NCBI GenBank assembly: GCA_964543545.1 | Contig: CAZIYT010000003.1 | Span: 186,001 to 250,000 of the forward strand | Length of the DNA stretch: 64,000 nt | DNA from: UBA4416 sp964543545 | GTDB taxonomy: Bacteria; Bacteroidota; Bacteroidia; B-17B0; Aurantibacillaceae | Reading direction: 5' to 3' | Part shown: positions 25,503-33,375 of the stretch, one piece after another | Layout: every line of letters starts with the position of its first letter | Position numbering within the stretch: the stretch's first letter is position 1 | Program-made: the position numbers and the translations under genes | Notes under the pieces: model-generated | Told to the model about the DNA's origin: nothing | The model's database searches: none | What the model saw: only the letters and a program-made list of their open reading frames with translations

Positions 25503-27287
25503 ATGGCAACAACAGGAAAAACAAAAGGCGGTGAGTTCATCATCAAAGAAACATCAGCAAACGACATTTTTATTCCCGAGCAATGGTCGGAAGAACAGAT
25601 CATGATGAAAAAAACCTGCGATGATTTCATCGACCAGGAAGTATTACCGATCCTCGACCGCATCGACAGCCAGGAAGAAGGCCTTATGCCCTCCATCATG
25701 GAGAAGGCCGGCGCCTTAGGTCTGCTCGGCGTTTCTGTGCCGGAAGAACTGGGCGGATTAGGCTTCGACTTTGTAACCTCTATGTTGACAACCGAAGCAT
25801 TAGGCGCAGGCTATTCAACGGCCGTTGCCTTATCGGCCCACACCGGCATCGGCACCTTGCCTATTCTGTATTATGGCAACGAAGAGCAAAAAAAGAAATA
25901 CATTCCAAAGCTGGCTACCGGCGAATGGAAAGCCTGCTATTGCTTAACGGAGCCGGGTTCCGGATCGGATGCCAACAGCGGAAAAACAACCGCCAAGCTC
26001 ACCGCTGATGGCAAGCACTATATCCTGAACGGGCAAAAAATGTGGATCACCAACGGTGGCTTTGCCGACATCTTCACCGTGTTCGCTAAAATTGACGATG
26101 ACAAAAACCTGTCGGCCTTTATCGTTGAAAAAAATTTCGGTGGCATTTCCTTAAACCCGGAAGAGCATAAAATGGGGATCAAAGGAAGCTCCACGCGCCA
26201 GGTATTCTTCAACGATTGCAAAGTGCCGGTAGAAAACTTATTATCCGAAAGACAAAACGGTTTCAAAATTGCCGTGAACATTTTAAATATCGGCCGCATC
26301 AAATTAGCGGGCGCTGCGATCGGCGGAAGCAAGCGCGCCTGCACACAGGCCATCCAGTATGCCAACGAGCGTATCCAGTTTGAGAGGCCGATCTCCAAAT
26401 ACGGTGCGATCCGCTACAAGCTTGCTGAACAGGCCATCCGCATCTTTGCTTCTGAAAGTGCAACATACCGAGCTTCACAAAATGTGGAAGATGCCATTCA
26501 TGAGCTGATTGCCGGTGGGATGGAAAAAGCGAAAGCGACTTTAAAAGGCATTGAACAGTTTGCCGTTGAAGCGGCGATCCTAAAAGTACATGGCTCCGAA
26601 ACACTCGACTATGTGGCTGATGAAGGCGTACAGATCTATGGTGGGATGGGTTATAGCGCGGAAGCGCCGATGGACCGCATCTACCGTGACTCCCGCATCA
26701 ACCGGATTTTCGAAGGCACGAACGAGATCAACCGCTTACTCATTGTGGATATGATCCTGAAGCGCGCCATGAAAGGCGAGCTCGATCTCATGGGCCCTGC
26801 ACAGCAAGTGGCTTCCGAATTAGTGGGCATTCCTGAGTTCTCCGAACCGGATGACACCTTATTCGCCTACGAGAAAAAGCTGGTCGCTAATTTCAAAAAA
26901 GCGATCCTGCTGATTGCCGGTGGCGCCGTACAAAAACTGATGACAACCCTGAGCAAAGAACAGGAGATCATTATGAACATTGCCGATATGGCTATTGAAA
27001 CCTATGCGGCAGAGTCAACCTTGTTGCGTGTAGAGAAACTTGTCAGCATGCGCGGAGAAGCAGCCTGCACCGAGCACCTGGCGATCATGCGCAGCTACAT
27101 CAATTCGGCCTGCGATAAAATCTGGGTATATGGCAAGGAAGCATTGAACAGCTACGGCGAAGGCGACGAATTACGCATGATGCTCATGGGCCTGAAACGT
27201 TACACCAAGCAGGAGCCATTCAACGCAAAGGCAGCAAGGCAAATCGTTGCAGAAAAACTGATCAGGGAAAATAAATATTGTTTTTAG
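25503..27287 (+). CDS. fadE: Acyl-CoA dehydrogenase, FadE type
   Basis: 594 residues, same length as Bacillus FadE (YusJ). FAD-dependent first step of beta-oxidation. Seen: CYCLTEPGSGSDA (about 140-152), MWITNGGFADIFTVFA, the QIYGGMGYSAEAPMDRIYRDSRINRIFEGTNEINR C-terminal core, and a further C-terminal extension (about 440-594) typical of the long bacterial acyl-CoA dehydrogenases. Third gene of the fadN-fadA-amidohydrolase-fadE set. Confidence 0.94.
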   Translation: MATTGKTKGGEFIIKETSANDIFIPEQWSEEQIMMKKTCDDFIDQEVLPILDRIDSQEEGLMPSIMEKAGALGLLGVSVPEELGGLGFDFVTSMLTTEALGAGYSTAVALSAHTGIGTLPILYYGNEEQKKKYIPKLATGEWKACYCLTEPGSGSDANSGKTTAKLTADGKHYILNGQKMWITNGGFADIFTVFAKIDDDKNLSAFIVEKNFGGISLNPEEHKMGIKGSSTRQVFFNDCKVPVENLLSERQNGFKIAVNILNIGRIKLAGAAIGGSKRACTQAIQYANERIQFERPISKYGAIRYKLAEQAIRIFASESATYRASQNVEDAIHELIAGGMEKAKATLKGIEQFAVEAAILKVHGSETLDYVADEGVQIYGGMGYSAEAPMDRIYRDSRINRIFEGTNEINRLLIVDMILKRAMKGELDLMGPAQQVASELVGIPEFSEPDDTLFAYEKKLVANFKKAILLIAGGAVQKLMTTLSKEQEIIMNIADMAIETYAAESTLLRVEKLVSMRGEAACTEHLAIMRSYINSACDKIWVYGKEALNSYGEGDELRMMLMGLKRYTKQEPFNAKAARQIVAEKLIRENKYCF

Positions 27288-27304
27288 TACAACATCAAAA
27301 GAAC

Positions 27305-27381
27305 GGTCATGCCGAACTCGTTTCGGCATCTCACAAATTAAGCGTAAAAGCCGTGAGATCCTGAATCAAGTTCAGCATGAC
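27305..27381. repeat. Intergenic palindrome, GTCATGC...GCATGAC family
   Basis: Arms GGTCATGCCGAACTCGTTTC (from 27305) and inverted CTGAATCAAGTTCAGCATGAC (to 27381). A fragment of the same family lies near 49361-49391. Sequences of this kind occur between genes in many bacteria. It separates fadE from the thioesterase fusion. Confidence 0.55.
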
Positions 27382-27407
27382 ATCACCATTAAGTAGTAAA
27401 TTCTAAA

Positions 27408-28145
27408 ATGAAGAACGTATTCTTTGAAGGCCGGGTCTTATGGTCGCAGATCGATGCCAACATGCATTTGCGGCATTCGGCCTATGCTGATTTTGCAGCA
27501 CAGGCCAGGCTGCAGATCCTGGAAAGCCTGGGCTTCAATGCCAACCTCCTGGAGGAATTAAAAATAGGGCCGATCCTGTTTCGCGAAGAGCTGATCTATA
27601 TGCGCGAGGTGCGCCCCAGCGATACGGTAAAAGTAACCTGCGAGCTCACCCATTGCCGTCGCGACGGAAGCCGCTGGTCCTTCACACAAGCCCTTTACAG
27701 GGGCGATGGCGTACAAGCCGCGCAAATCAATGTGCAGGGCGCCTGGGTAGACATGGTGAAACGCAAGCTGGCAGCCTTACCGGAAGAATGGGCCAAAACA
27801 TTTTTACAGATTCCGAAAAGCGAGAACTTCGTTTTGGAAGAAGTGCCTGAGAAAAAACCTGAACCAATCCTTAATCCTAATACTATGACTGCACTGGAAC
27901 AATCATTTGAAGACGCTAAAAAACGCGTGATGGAATTACCTGAAAAACCGGGCAACGATGTGATGCTTGAACTGTACGCTTTGAACAAGCAGGCCACGAT
28001 CGGCGACATCAACATCGACAAGCCTGCCATGTTCGACTTTGTGGCTGCTGCCAAATACAATGCCTGGAACGGCAAAAAAGGCATCTCCAAAGAAGACGCA
28101 CAGCAGAAGTACATCGACTACGTTAACAGCCTCTTCACGAAGTAA
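27408..28145 (+). CDS. Fusion of hot-dog thioesterase and acyl-CoA-binding protein (ACBP)
   Basis: 245 residues, two domains. Residues 1-about 140 are a 4HBT-type hot-dog thioesterase: WSQIDANMHLRHSAYADFA with Asp16 at the usual catalytic place, then RLQILESLGF. Residues 160-245 are an ACBP: SFEDAKKRVMEL...LELYALNKQATIGDINIDKPAMFDF...AKYNAWNGKKGISKEDAQQKYIDYV. The ACBP ligands equivalent to bovine Tyr28, Lys32, Lys54 and Tyr73 are all kept; only Tyr31 is replaced (Asn). An internal ATG (27885, residue 160) falls exactly at the ACBP start and might once have been, or still be, its own start. Cotranscribed with the DUF4442 gene (TAATG overlap). Confidence 0.9.
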   Translation: MKNVFFEGRVLWSQIDANMHLRHSAYADFAAQARLQILESLGFNANLLEELKIGPILFREELIYMREVRPSDTVKVTCELTHCRRDGSRWSFTQALYRGDGVQAAQINVQGAWVDMVKRKLAALPEEWAKTFLQIPKSENFVLEEVPEKKPEPILNPNTMTALEQSFEDAKKRVMELPEKPGNDVMLELYALNKQATIGDINIDKPAMFDFVAAAKYNAWNGKKGISKEDAQQKYIDYVNSLFTK

Positions 28146-28654
28146 TGGACCGCTTACAGGCTTCCATACACAAAGCGCGGCACTCCTCTTTTTATTTGTG
28201 GATGCTCAACTTCGTTCTGCTGAGAACGGTGCCCTTCAACAAGCCGCACAACATCCGGGTGGTGGCCATCGGCGAGGAAGAGCTAAGCATGCGCGTGCGG
28301 AATACGCGTTCGAACCGTAATCACATCAAAGGCATTCATGCCTGCCTGCTGGCCACGCTTTGCGAATACGTGTCGGGCCTCAGCCTGCTGAGGAATTTTT
28401 CGCCGAAGGAATACAGGATCATTCTGAAAACGATCCACATGACCTATCATTACCAGGCTAAGACCGATGTGCATGTAACCTTTAAGATCAGCAAAGATCA
28501 GATCGAAAAAGAGATCCTGGCTCCGTTGAAGACACAGGAAGCTGTTTTCAAAGAATTTCCGGTAGACGTGTATGACTCCGAAAACAATCACATCTGCACA
28601 GGCCTCATCAATTGGCAAATCAAAGCCTGGAAGAATGTGAAAATGAAAGTATAA
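28145..28654 (+). CDS. DUF4442 hot-dog protein (putative thioesterase), copy 1
   Basis: 169 residues. DUF4442 proteins have a hot-dog fold and are thought to be acyl-CoA thioesterases. Seen: RTVPFNKPHNIRVVAIGEEE and NHIKGIHACLLATLCEYVSGLSLL, the region where the central helix and catalytic His/Asn lie. Its ATG overlaps the stop of the fusion gene by 1 nt. A second family member (29275) lies just beyond the Crp-type gene. Confidence 0.75.
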   Translation: MDRLQASIHKARHSSFYLWMLNFVLLRTVPFNKPHNIRVVAIGEEELSMRVRNTRSNRNHIKGIHACLLATLCEYVSGLSLLRNFSPKEYRIILKTIHMTYHYQAKTDVHVTFKISKDQIEKEILAPLKTQEAVFKEFPVDVYDSENNHICTGLINWQIKAWKNVKMKV

Positions 28655-28677
28655 TCACCTGCCTAATCACTACGCTC

Positions 28678-29268
28678 ATGTTCGAGAAGCTTATCAATAA
28701 CGTTAAACAGCATGCCAACATTACGGATGAAGGAATTCAGAAGTTCGTTGAATCATTAAAGATCAGGCATATCAAAAAAAAGAAAAATCTCCTCAGCGAA
28801 GGCGATAGCGGCAACTGCATGTTCTATGTGAATGAAGGGCTTTTCAGGAATTATATTTTTGACGAACAGGGCAACGAGCACACCACCGACCTCATTGCCC
28901 AGAACAACTGGTTTGGCGACGCGGAAGCCTTCCTATCAAGGCAGGCAGCCGGCATCAACATCGAAGCCATTGAAGACAGCCAGGTCTTCGCCCTCAGCTA
29001 TGAAGACCTGCACCGCTTTTATGATGAGATCCCAATGTTTGAACGGGCCGTGAGAAAGATCATTGAGCGTTATTTCGTCAAAGCCCTGCAACGCGCCAGG
29101 AAAGAGAACCGCGCCGGCTATTCGGCGCAGGAGCGCTACCAGGAATTTTTACGCTCACAGCCGAAGCTCGGCAACCGTGTTCCTGCCATTTACCTCTCCT
29201 CCTACCTCGGGATTACTCCCGAAACACTCAGCCGCTTGCGCAGCCAGTCTATCAAACAAGGATTGTAA
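28678..29268 (+). CDS. Crp/Fnr-family regulator
   Basis: 196 residues from ATG 28678, which fits the family; a frame-extending ATG at 28612 lies inside the upstream gene. Cyclic-nucleotide-binding beta roll (about 20-115; KKKKNLLSEGDSGNCMFYVNEGLFRNY) and a C-terminal HTH (LSSYLGITPETLSRLRSQ). The arginine that binds cAMP phosphate is not obvious, as is usual for Bacteroidota Crp-like proteins, so the ligand is unknown. Placed 23 nt after one hot-dog gene and 6 nt before another, so likely in the same operon. Confidence 0.88.
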   Translation: MFEKLINNVKQHANITDEGIQKFVESLKIRHIKKKKNLLSEGDSGNCMFYVNEGLFRNYIFDEQGNEHTTDLIAQNNWFGDAEAFLSRQAAGINIEAIEDSQVFALSYEDLHRFYDEIPMFERAVRKIIERYFVKALQRARKENRAGYSAQERYQEFLRSQPKLGNRVPAIYLSSYLGITPETLSRLRSQSIKQGL

Positions 29269-29274
29269 GGCCTC

Positions 29275-29745
29275 ATGAAGATTTCCGAAAATAGCCTCAA
29301 GTGGCTGATGTGCTTCTACCCACCGATGTTCTTCCAACGCATCTGGGTAAAAAAGGTACATCCGGGATTCAAAGGCATTGATGTCAAAATCAACCGCAGC
29401 CTCTTCACTTCCAATCTAGGGAATTCTATTTTCGGGGGAACGATCTTCTCCGCTACGGATCCTTTTTATGCCCTGCTCTTCGGGCAGATCATGCAGCACA
29501 AAGGCTACAAAATCACCGTGTGGCTCAAAAGCGCGCAGATCCAATACATCAAGCCGGGAAGGACCGATCTTTTTTATACCATTACCATCAGCGATGAGAT
29601 GATTGCCGATGCGGAAAAAGCTCTACAGAGCGAAGGCAAGTTTGTAAAAATGTACCCGATCGAGATCTTCGATCGACAAGGCGAGCTCTGCGCCACAGCC
29701 CTCAACGAGGTGTACATCCGTAACCTGGAGTTCGTGAAAAAATAA
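29275..29745 (+). CDS. DUF4442 hot-dog protein (putative thioesterase), copy 2
   Basis: 156 residues of the DUF4442 family: LKWLMCFYPPMFFQRIWV at the start, then VKINRSLFTSNLGNSIFGGTIFSATDPFYALLFGQ, the helix-bearing core of the hot-dog fold, and ITVWLKSAQIQYIKPG. Paralogue of the gene at 28145 but too different to be a recent copy. Last gene before the 396-bp gap with a dispersed element. Confidence 0.75.
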   Translation: MKISENSLKWLMCFYPPMFFQRIWVKKVHPGFKGIDVKINRSLFTSNLGNSIFGGTIFSATDPFYALLFGQIMQHKGYKITVWLKSAQIQYIKPGRTDLFYTITISDEMIADAEKALQSEGKFVKMYPIEIFDRQGELCATALNEVYIRNLEFVKK

Positions 29746-29798
29746 TTTTTTTAGGGTGGCTTCAAATAGCAACATCCCTTTAAATTTCAAGGGTGGTT

Positions 29799-29937
29799 GG
29801 GCGTGCCCCGCGAAGAGGCAGCGGGTCGGGCTTTGCGCTTCAATCTTTTGCCGCACTTCGACTGCCCCTTCGGCTTCGCTCAGGGTGACAGCTCAGTGTC
29901 CGGCAAAAGGATTTCCGCTGCAATCCCTCACGCAGGC
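29799..29937 (+). repeat. Hairpin element, diverged copy (family at 45.8/49.3/57.5 kb)
   Basis: Begins GGGCGTGCCCC (29799) and ends CAATCCCTCACGCAGG. A 9-bp stem CTTTTGCCG (29845-29853) / CGGCAAAAG (29901-29909) encloses 47 nt that include a CTTCG...CTCAG-type sequence. The downstream GATTTCCGCTGCAATCCCT corresponds to GAACTAAACCCTTTGCATCCCT of the copy at 45.9 kb. It fills most of the gap 29746-30141; no gene is visible there. Confidence 0.6.
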
Positions 29938-30022
29938 CCGAAACATGCCCAGAGGCATCGATTAACGAGTTGCTTCTTAGCCGTAGCACTGATGCGGAAT
30001 TTCGTCTACACGTAATATTACC

Positions 30023-30034
30023 TATGCGCGCATA
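30023..30034. promoter_or_regulatory. Third MarR-type palindrome, before the fadL operon
   Basis: TATGCGCGCATA is a perfect 12-bp palindrome with the same core TATGC-nn-GCATA as the sites in the fadD and marR promoters. A perfect -7 (TAGATTTG, 30097-30104) follows about 65 nt downstream but no matching -33 was found, so the exact promoter is unclear. Confidence 0.55.
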
Positions 30035-30141
30035 TTAATTGATATAGATCAAGTTATTTCCTGTTTTGCATCAAGTGGATTTTCTGCCGTATGCATTAGA
30101 TTTGAATAAAGACGCATTTTCTCATTCCCAAACACAGGCCC

Positions 30142-30585
30142 ATGAAAAAAACACTACCTGCTCTCTTCCTCTTATTCCTTTCGCTCAGCTGTTTTTCGCA
30201 AGCAGTCAGCGCCGATGCCGTAATCGGCACCTGGCTCACCGCAAGCGGAAAAGCCAAAGTACAGATCTACAAAGACGGCGATAAATACAACGGCAAAATT
30301 GTATGGCTCAAAATACCCACCTACGAAGACGGCAAGCCTAAAACCGACAAGAACAATCCGGATAAGGCCAAACAATCGGTTCCTCTCCTGGGCCTGAACA
30401 TGCTGAAGGGCTTCGAATTCGACGAGGACGAATGGGAAGACGGAACCATCTACGATCCGGAGAACGGAAAAACATACAGCTGTACCATCAAGTACAGGGA
30501 CGGCAAATTAGACCTTCGCGGTTACATCGGCATTTCCCTCATCGGCAGAACACAAACCTGGTACAAAGTTTCAGATATTAAATAA
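30142..30585 (+). CDS. DUF2147 secreted protein
   Basis: 147 residues with signal peptide (about 1-24). Then the DUF2147 pattern: IGTWLTASGKAKVQIYKDGDKYNGKIVWLK, DGTIYDPENGKTYSCTIKYRDGKLDLRGYIGISLIGRTQTW. A small periplasmic beta-barrel family of unknown function, often next to fatty acid or envelope genes. 24 nt upstream of fadL, so in one operon with it. Confidence 0.85.
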   Translation: MKKTLPALFLLFLSLSCFSQAVSADAVIGTWLTASGKAKVQIYKDGDKYNGKIVWLKIPTYEDGKPKTDKNNPDKAKQSVPLLGLNMLKGFEFDEDEWEDGTIYDPENGKTYSCTIKYRDGKLDLRGYIGISLIGRTQTWYKVSDIK

Positions 30586-30609
30586 TTCACACACACCAAA
30601 CCACTCCAT

Positions 30610-31839
30610 ATGACACAGCTACACAAACTAGCAGCAATGCTGATCCTCTCGTCGCCCTTTATAGCCGGCGCACAGGGCTATCAGGTAAATTTACAGGGCC
30701 AGGCTCAGCAGGGCATGGCAAATGCCGGTACCGCTTTCGTGCAGGACGGCGCCTCACTTTTTTACAGTCCGGGCGGCATGTCTTTCCTGAAAGGCAATGA
30801 AGTCAATATCGGTGTCAGCCCGACAATCTCTCATGGCAAATTTCTCGATAAGAATACCAACCTCACGGCAGAGACGACCTCACCGGTGAGCTATCCGTTT
30901 GCGGCTTATGGTGTTTTTGGACTGAAGGACAGCAGCAAGCTCAAGCTCGGCTTAGGCATTTACACGCCTTTTGGAAGCACCGTGGAATGGGAAGAGGGCT
31001 GGATGGGCCGCTTTGCCTTAACGCGCCTGCAGCTCCAGGCCATCTTCTTTCAACCGACGGTAAGCTATAAGATTAACAACAAGCTCGGCATCGGCGCAGG
31101 CTTTGTGTATGCCAACGGTAAAGTGAATCTTCAAAAAGACATTCCGGTCGTGGATGCCAGCGGCACCTACGGGCATGCCGAGCTCAACGGCAAAGCCAAT
31201 GGCTTTGGTTTTAATGCAGGCATCTATTACAAGCCGATCGATAAATTTTCGGTTGCGCTGACCTACCGCTCCCAGGTGAACATGGAAGTAAAAAGCGGCG
31301 ATGCAACCTTCACGGTTCCTTCGGCAGTTGCCACCAATTTCCCGAACGGAAAATTCAAAGCCACGCTGCCCTTGCCACAGGTGCTGACGCTGGGTCTTGC
31401 CTACACGCCTATCGAAAAACTGACGATTGCCGCCGATGTGAATTATGTAGGCTGGAAAGCTTACGACACGCTGGCCTTCGATTATGAGAATAACACCACC
31501 TCTCTCGTAGATACCAAATCGGCACGCGAATACAAAAACACCTTTGCCTTCAGGCTGGGAGGCCAGTATAAGATCATCGATGCCCTGGCTGTACGGCTGG
31601 GTGTAGCCTATGGTATTTCGCCGGTGCAGGATGGCTATGTGACGCCGGAAACACCCGACGCCAACAGGATCATTTATACCGCCGGGATCGGTTACACGAT
31701 CAAACAAAAATTCGGCATCAATGCCTCCTTCTATTTTTCTCAGCTGAACAGGGAAGATACCAACCTGGAAACAGGCATGAGCGGCACTTACAAAACCAAT
31801 GTGGTGATCCCGGGAATTTCTGTATTTTATAAATTTTAA
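30610..31839 (+). CDS. OmpP1/FadL-family outer membrane transporter
   Basis: 409 residues. After a signal peptide, the mature N-terminus YQVNLQGQAQQGMANAGTAFVQDGASLFYSPGGMSFL is the FadL plug/hatch signature; the rest is beta strands of a 14-stranded barrel ending in aromatic Phe (SVFYKF). FadL takes up long-chain fatty acids and other hydrophobic compounds. Placed just beyond the fatty-acid genes and a palindrome like that of fadD. Confidence 0.92.
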   Translation: MTQLHKLAAMLILSSPFIAGAQGYQVNLQGQAQQGMANAGTAFVQDGASLFYSPGGMSFLKGNEVNIGVSPTISHGKFLDKNTNLTAETTSPVSYPFAAYGVFGLKDSSKLKLGLGIYTPFGSTVEWEEGWMGRFALTRLQLQAIFFQPTVSYKINNKLGIGAGFVYANGKVNLQKDIPVVDASGTYGHAELNGKANGFGFNAGIYYKPIDKFSVALTYRSQVNMEVKSGDATFTVPSAVATNFPNGKFKATLPLPQVLTLGLAYTPIEKLTIAADVNYVGWKAYDTLAFDYENNTTSLVDTKSAREYKNTFAFRLGGQYKIIDALAVRLGVAYGISPVQDGYVTPETPDANRIIYTAGIGYTIKQKFGINASFYFSQLNREDTNLETGMSGTYKTNVVIPGISVFYKF

Positions 31840-31850
31840 TCTCAACGACT

Positions 31851-33206
31851 ATGCAAACGATATCTTATCAATCTATAGCAGCCGCGCTCGTACTCGGCCT
31901 CTTCATGACCAGCTGCAAACCGAAGTTAGATGCTCCGGAACCTACCAAAGGCGATCTGGACGTGTCTAAATACGTCGCTATCGGTAATTCCATCACCGCA
32001 GGCTTTGCTGATGCCGCCTTGTATTACGACGGGCAAATGGTATCTTACCCTAACCTGCTCGCTGAACAATTCAAGCAGGTCGGCGGTGGTGACTTCTTAC
32101 AGCCATTGGTGCCACAGGCATCAGCCGGGATCGGCTCCTCGGGGAACGCCCGCTCGGTACTGGGCTATAAAACCGACTGCAAAGGTGTATCGGGCTTGTC
32201 GCCTGTTCCATTTGCGCAAAGCGGGGATTTCAGCATTTTCACCAATAACATTTCTGCCCAGGGCCCTTATAACAATATGGGCATTCCGGGTGCCAAAGCC
32301 ATCACGGCAGTGTATCCGGGATACGGCAATCCGGCTAACGGCCCGGGGAATTATAACCCTTTCTTTACGAGGATCCTCGCGCCTTCGGAATTTGCCAGCG
32401 CTTCTATGCTTTCCAAATCGGCAGCACAAAACCCTACCTTCTTTTCGGTATTCATCGGCAATAACGATGTGCTCGCTTATGCCCTGGCAGGCGGCGCAGC
32501 GGATGCCATAACGCCTTCGGCAGGCAGCCCGGGAGTAGGATTCGATGCCAGCTACGATCTCATCATCAATACCATGACAGCTAATGGCGCCAAAGGCGTG
32601 GTAGGAAATATTCCGGATGTGACAGGTATTCCCTTTGCCACAACGATCCCTTACAATGGCTTAACGCTGGACGCCACACAAGCAGGCCAGCTAAGCGCGG
32701 CCTATGCCCCGCTTGGCATTTCTTTTCATGAAGGAAGCAACGCCTTTATGATCCTGGATAGCTCGGCACCGGGCGGCAGAAGGCAAATCAGATCAAACGA
32801 ATATGTCCTGCTTACCACCCCGCAGGATTCCCTGAAATGTGCGGGCTGGGGTTCCTCCAAACCTCTCGCTGACAAGTATGTCCTCAATCAAACGGAAGTT
32901 GCCAACATCCAGAATGCTGTAGCGGCCTACAATGCCAAAATAAAATCTGCCGCTGCAGCCAAAGGGCTTGCGTATGTGGATGTGAACGCCTTTATGGCGA
33001 AAGCAAAAACAGGGATTGTTTATAACGGAATTACCACCAGTGCCACTTTCGTAAGCGGCGGTGCTTTTTCGTTGGATGGGATCCATCTGACGCCAAGGGC
33101 CAATGCCCTGCTTGCCAACGAATTCATCAAAGCGATCAACAGCCAGTATGGCTCAACGATCCCGCAGGTGGATGCAACTAAATATAAAGGGGTCATATTC
33201 CCCTGA
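31851..33206 (+). CDS. SGNH/GDSL-family lipoprotein hydrolase
   Basis: 451 residues. Lipobox FMTSC (Cys22) makes it a lipoprotein. SGNH blocks: AIGNSITAG with Ser47 (GNS rather than GDS), the glycine block GIPGAK, FIGNND (Asn) and DGIHLTPRA (Asp/His). All catalytic residues seem present, so it is likely a surface or periplasmic lipase/esterase. 11 nt after fadL; possibly it frees fatty acids for uptake. A paralogue without signal peptide lies at 33376. Confidence 0.85.
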   Translation: MQTISYQSIAAALVLGLFMTSCKPKLDAPEPTKGDLDVSKYVAIGNSITAGFADAALYYDGQMVSYPNLLAEQFKQVGGGDFLQPLVPQASAGIGSSGNARSVLGYKTDCKGVSGLSPVPFAQSGDFSIFTNNISAQGPYNNMGIPGAKAITAVYPGYGNPANGPGNYNPFFTRILAPSEFASASMLSKSAAQNPTFFSVFIGNNDVLAYALAGGAADAITPSAGSPGVGFDASYDLIINTMTANGAKGVVGNIPDVTGIPFATTIPYNGLTLDATQAGQLSAAYAPLGISFHEGSNAFMILDSSAPGGRRQIRSNEYVLLTTPQDSLKCAGWGSSKPLADKYVLNQTEVANIQNAVAAYNAKIKSAAAAKGLAYVDVNAFMAKAKTGIVYNGITTSATFVSGGAFSLDGIHLTPRANALLANEFIKAINSQYGSTIPQVDATKYKGVIFP

Positions 33207-33230
33207 TAGAGTTAGGTTTAGATAGTTGCC

Positions 33231-33264
33231 AAAAACGGGTGCAGAGTTTTCTGTGCCCGTTTTT
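33231..33264 (+). terminator. Terminator of the DUF2147-fadL-SGNH operon
   Basis: Stem AAAAACGGG (33231-33239) with CCCGTTTTT (33256-33264), extended inwards by near-complementary bases, and a T-rich tail, 25 nt after the stop. Confidence 0.8.
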
Positions 33265-33375
33265 AATTTTGGGCTGATTTCCGCTTTAGACTAATTTGTG
33301 GTAAATTGAAACATCTATTAGCTATATTCGTAAGAATACACAGAGTTTCATTAATCAGTCCCGACCGCAGCGCTT

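Noticed and set aside
30610..31845. 275-residue frame antisense to fadL (31018-31845)
   Set aside because: Shadow of the FadL-type gene; no domain or export signal.
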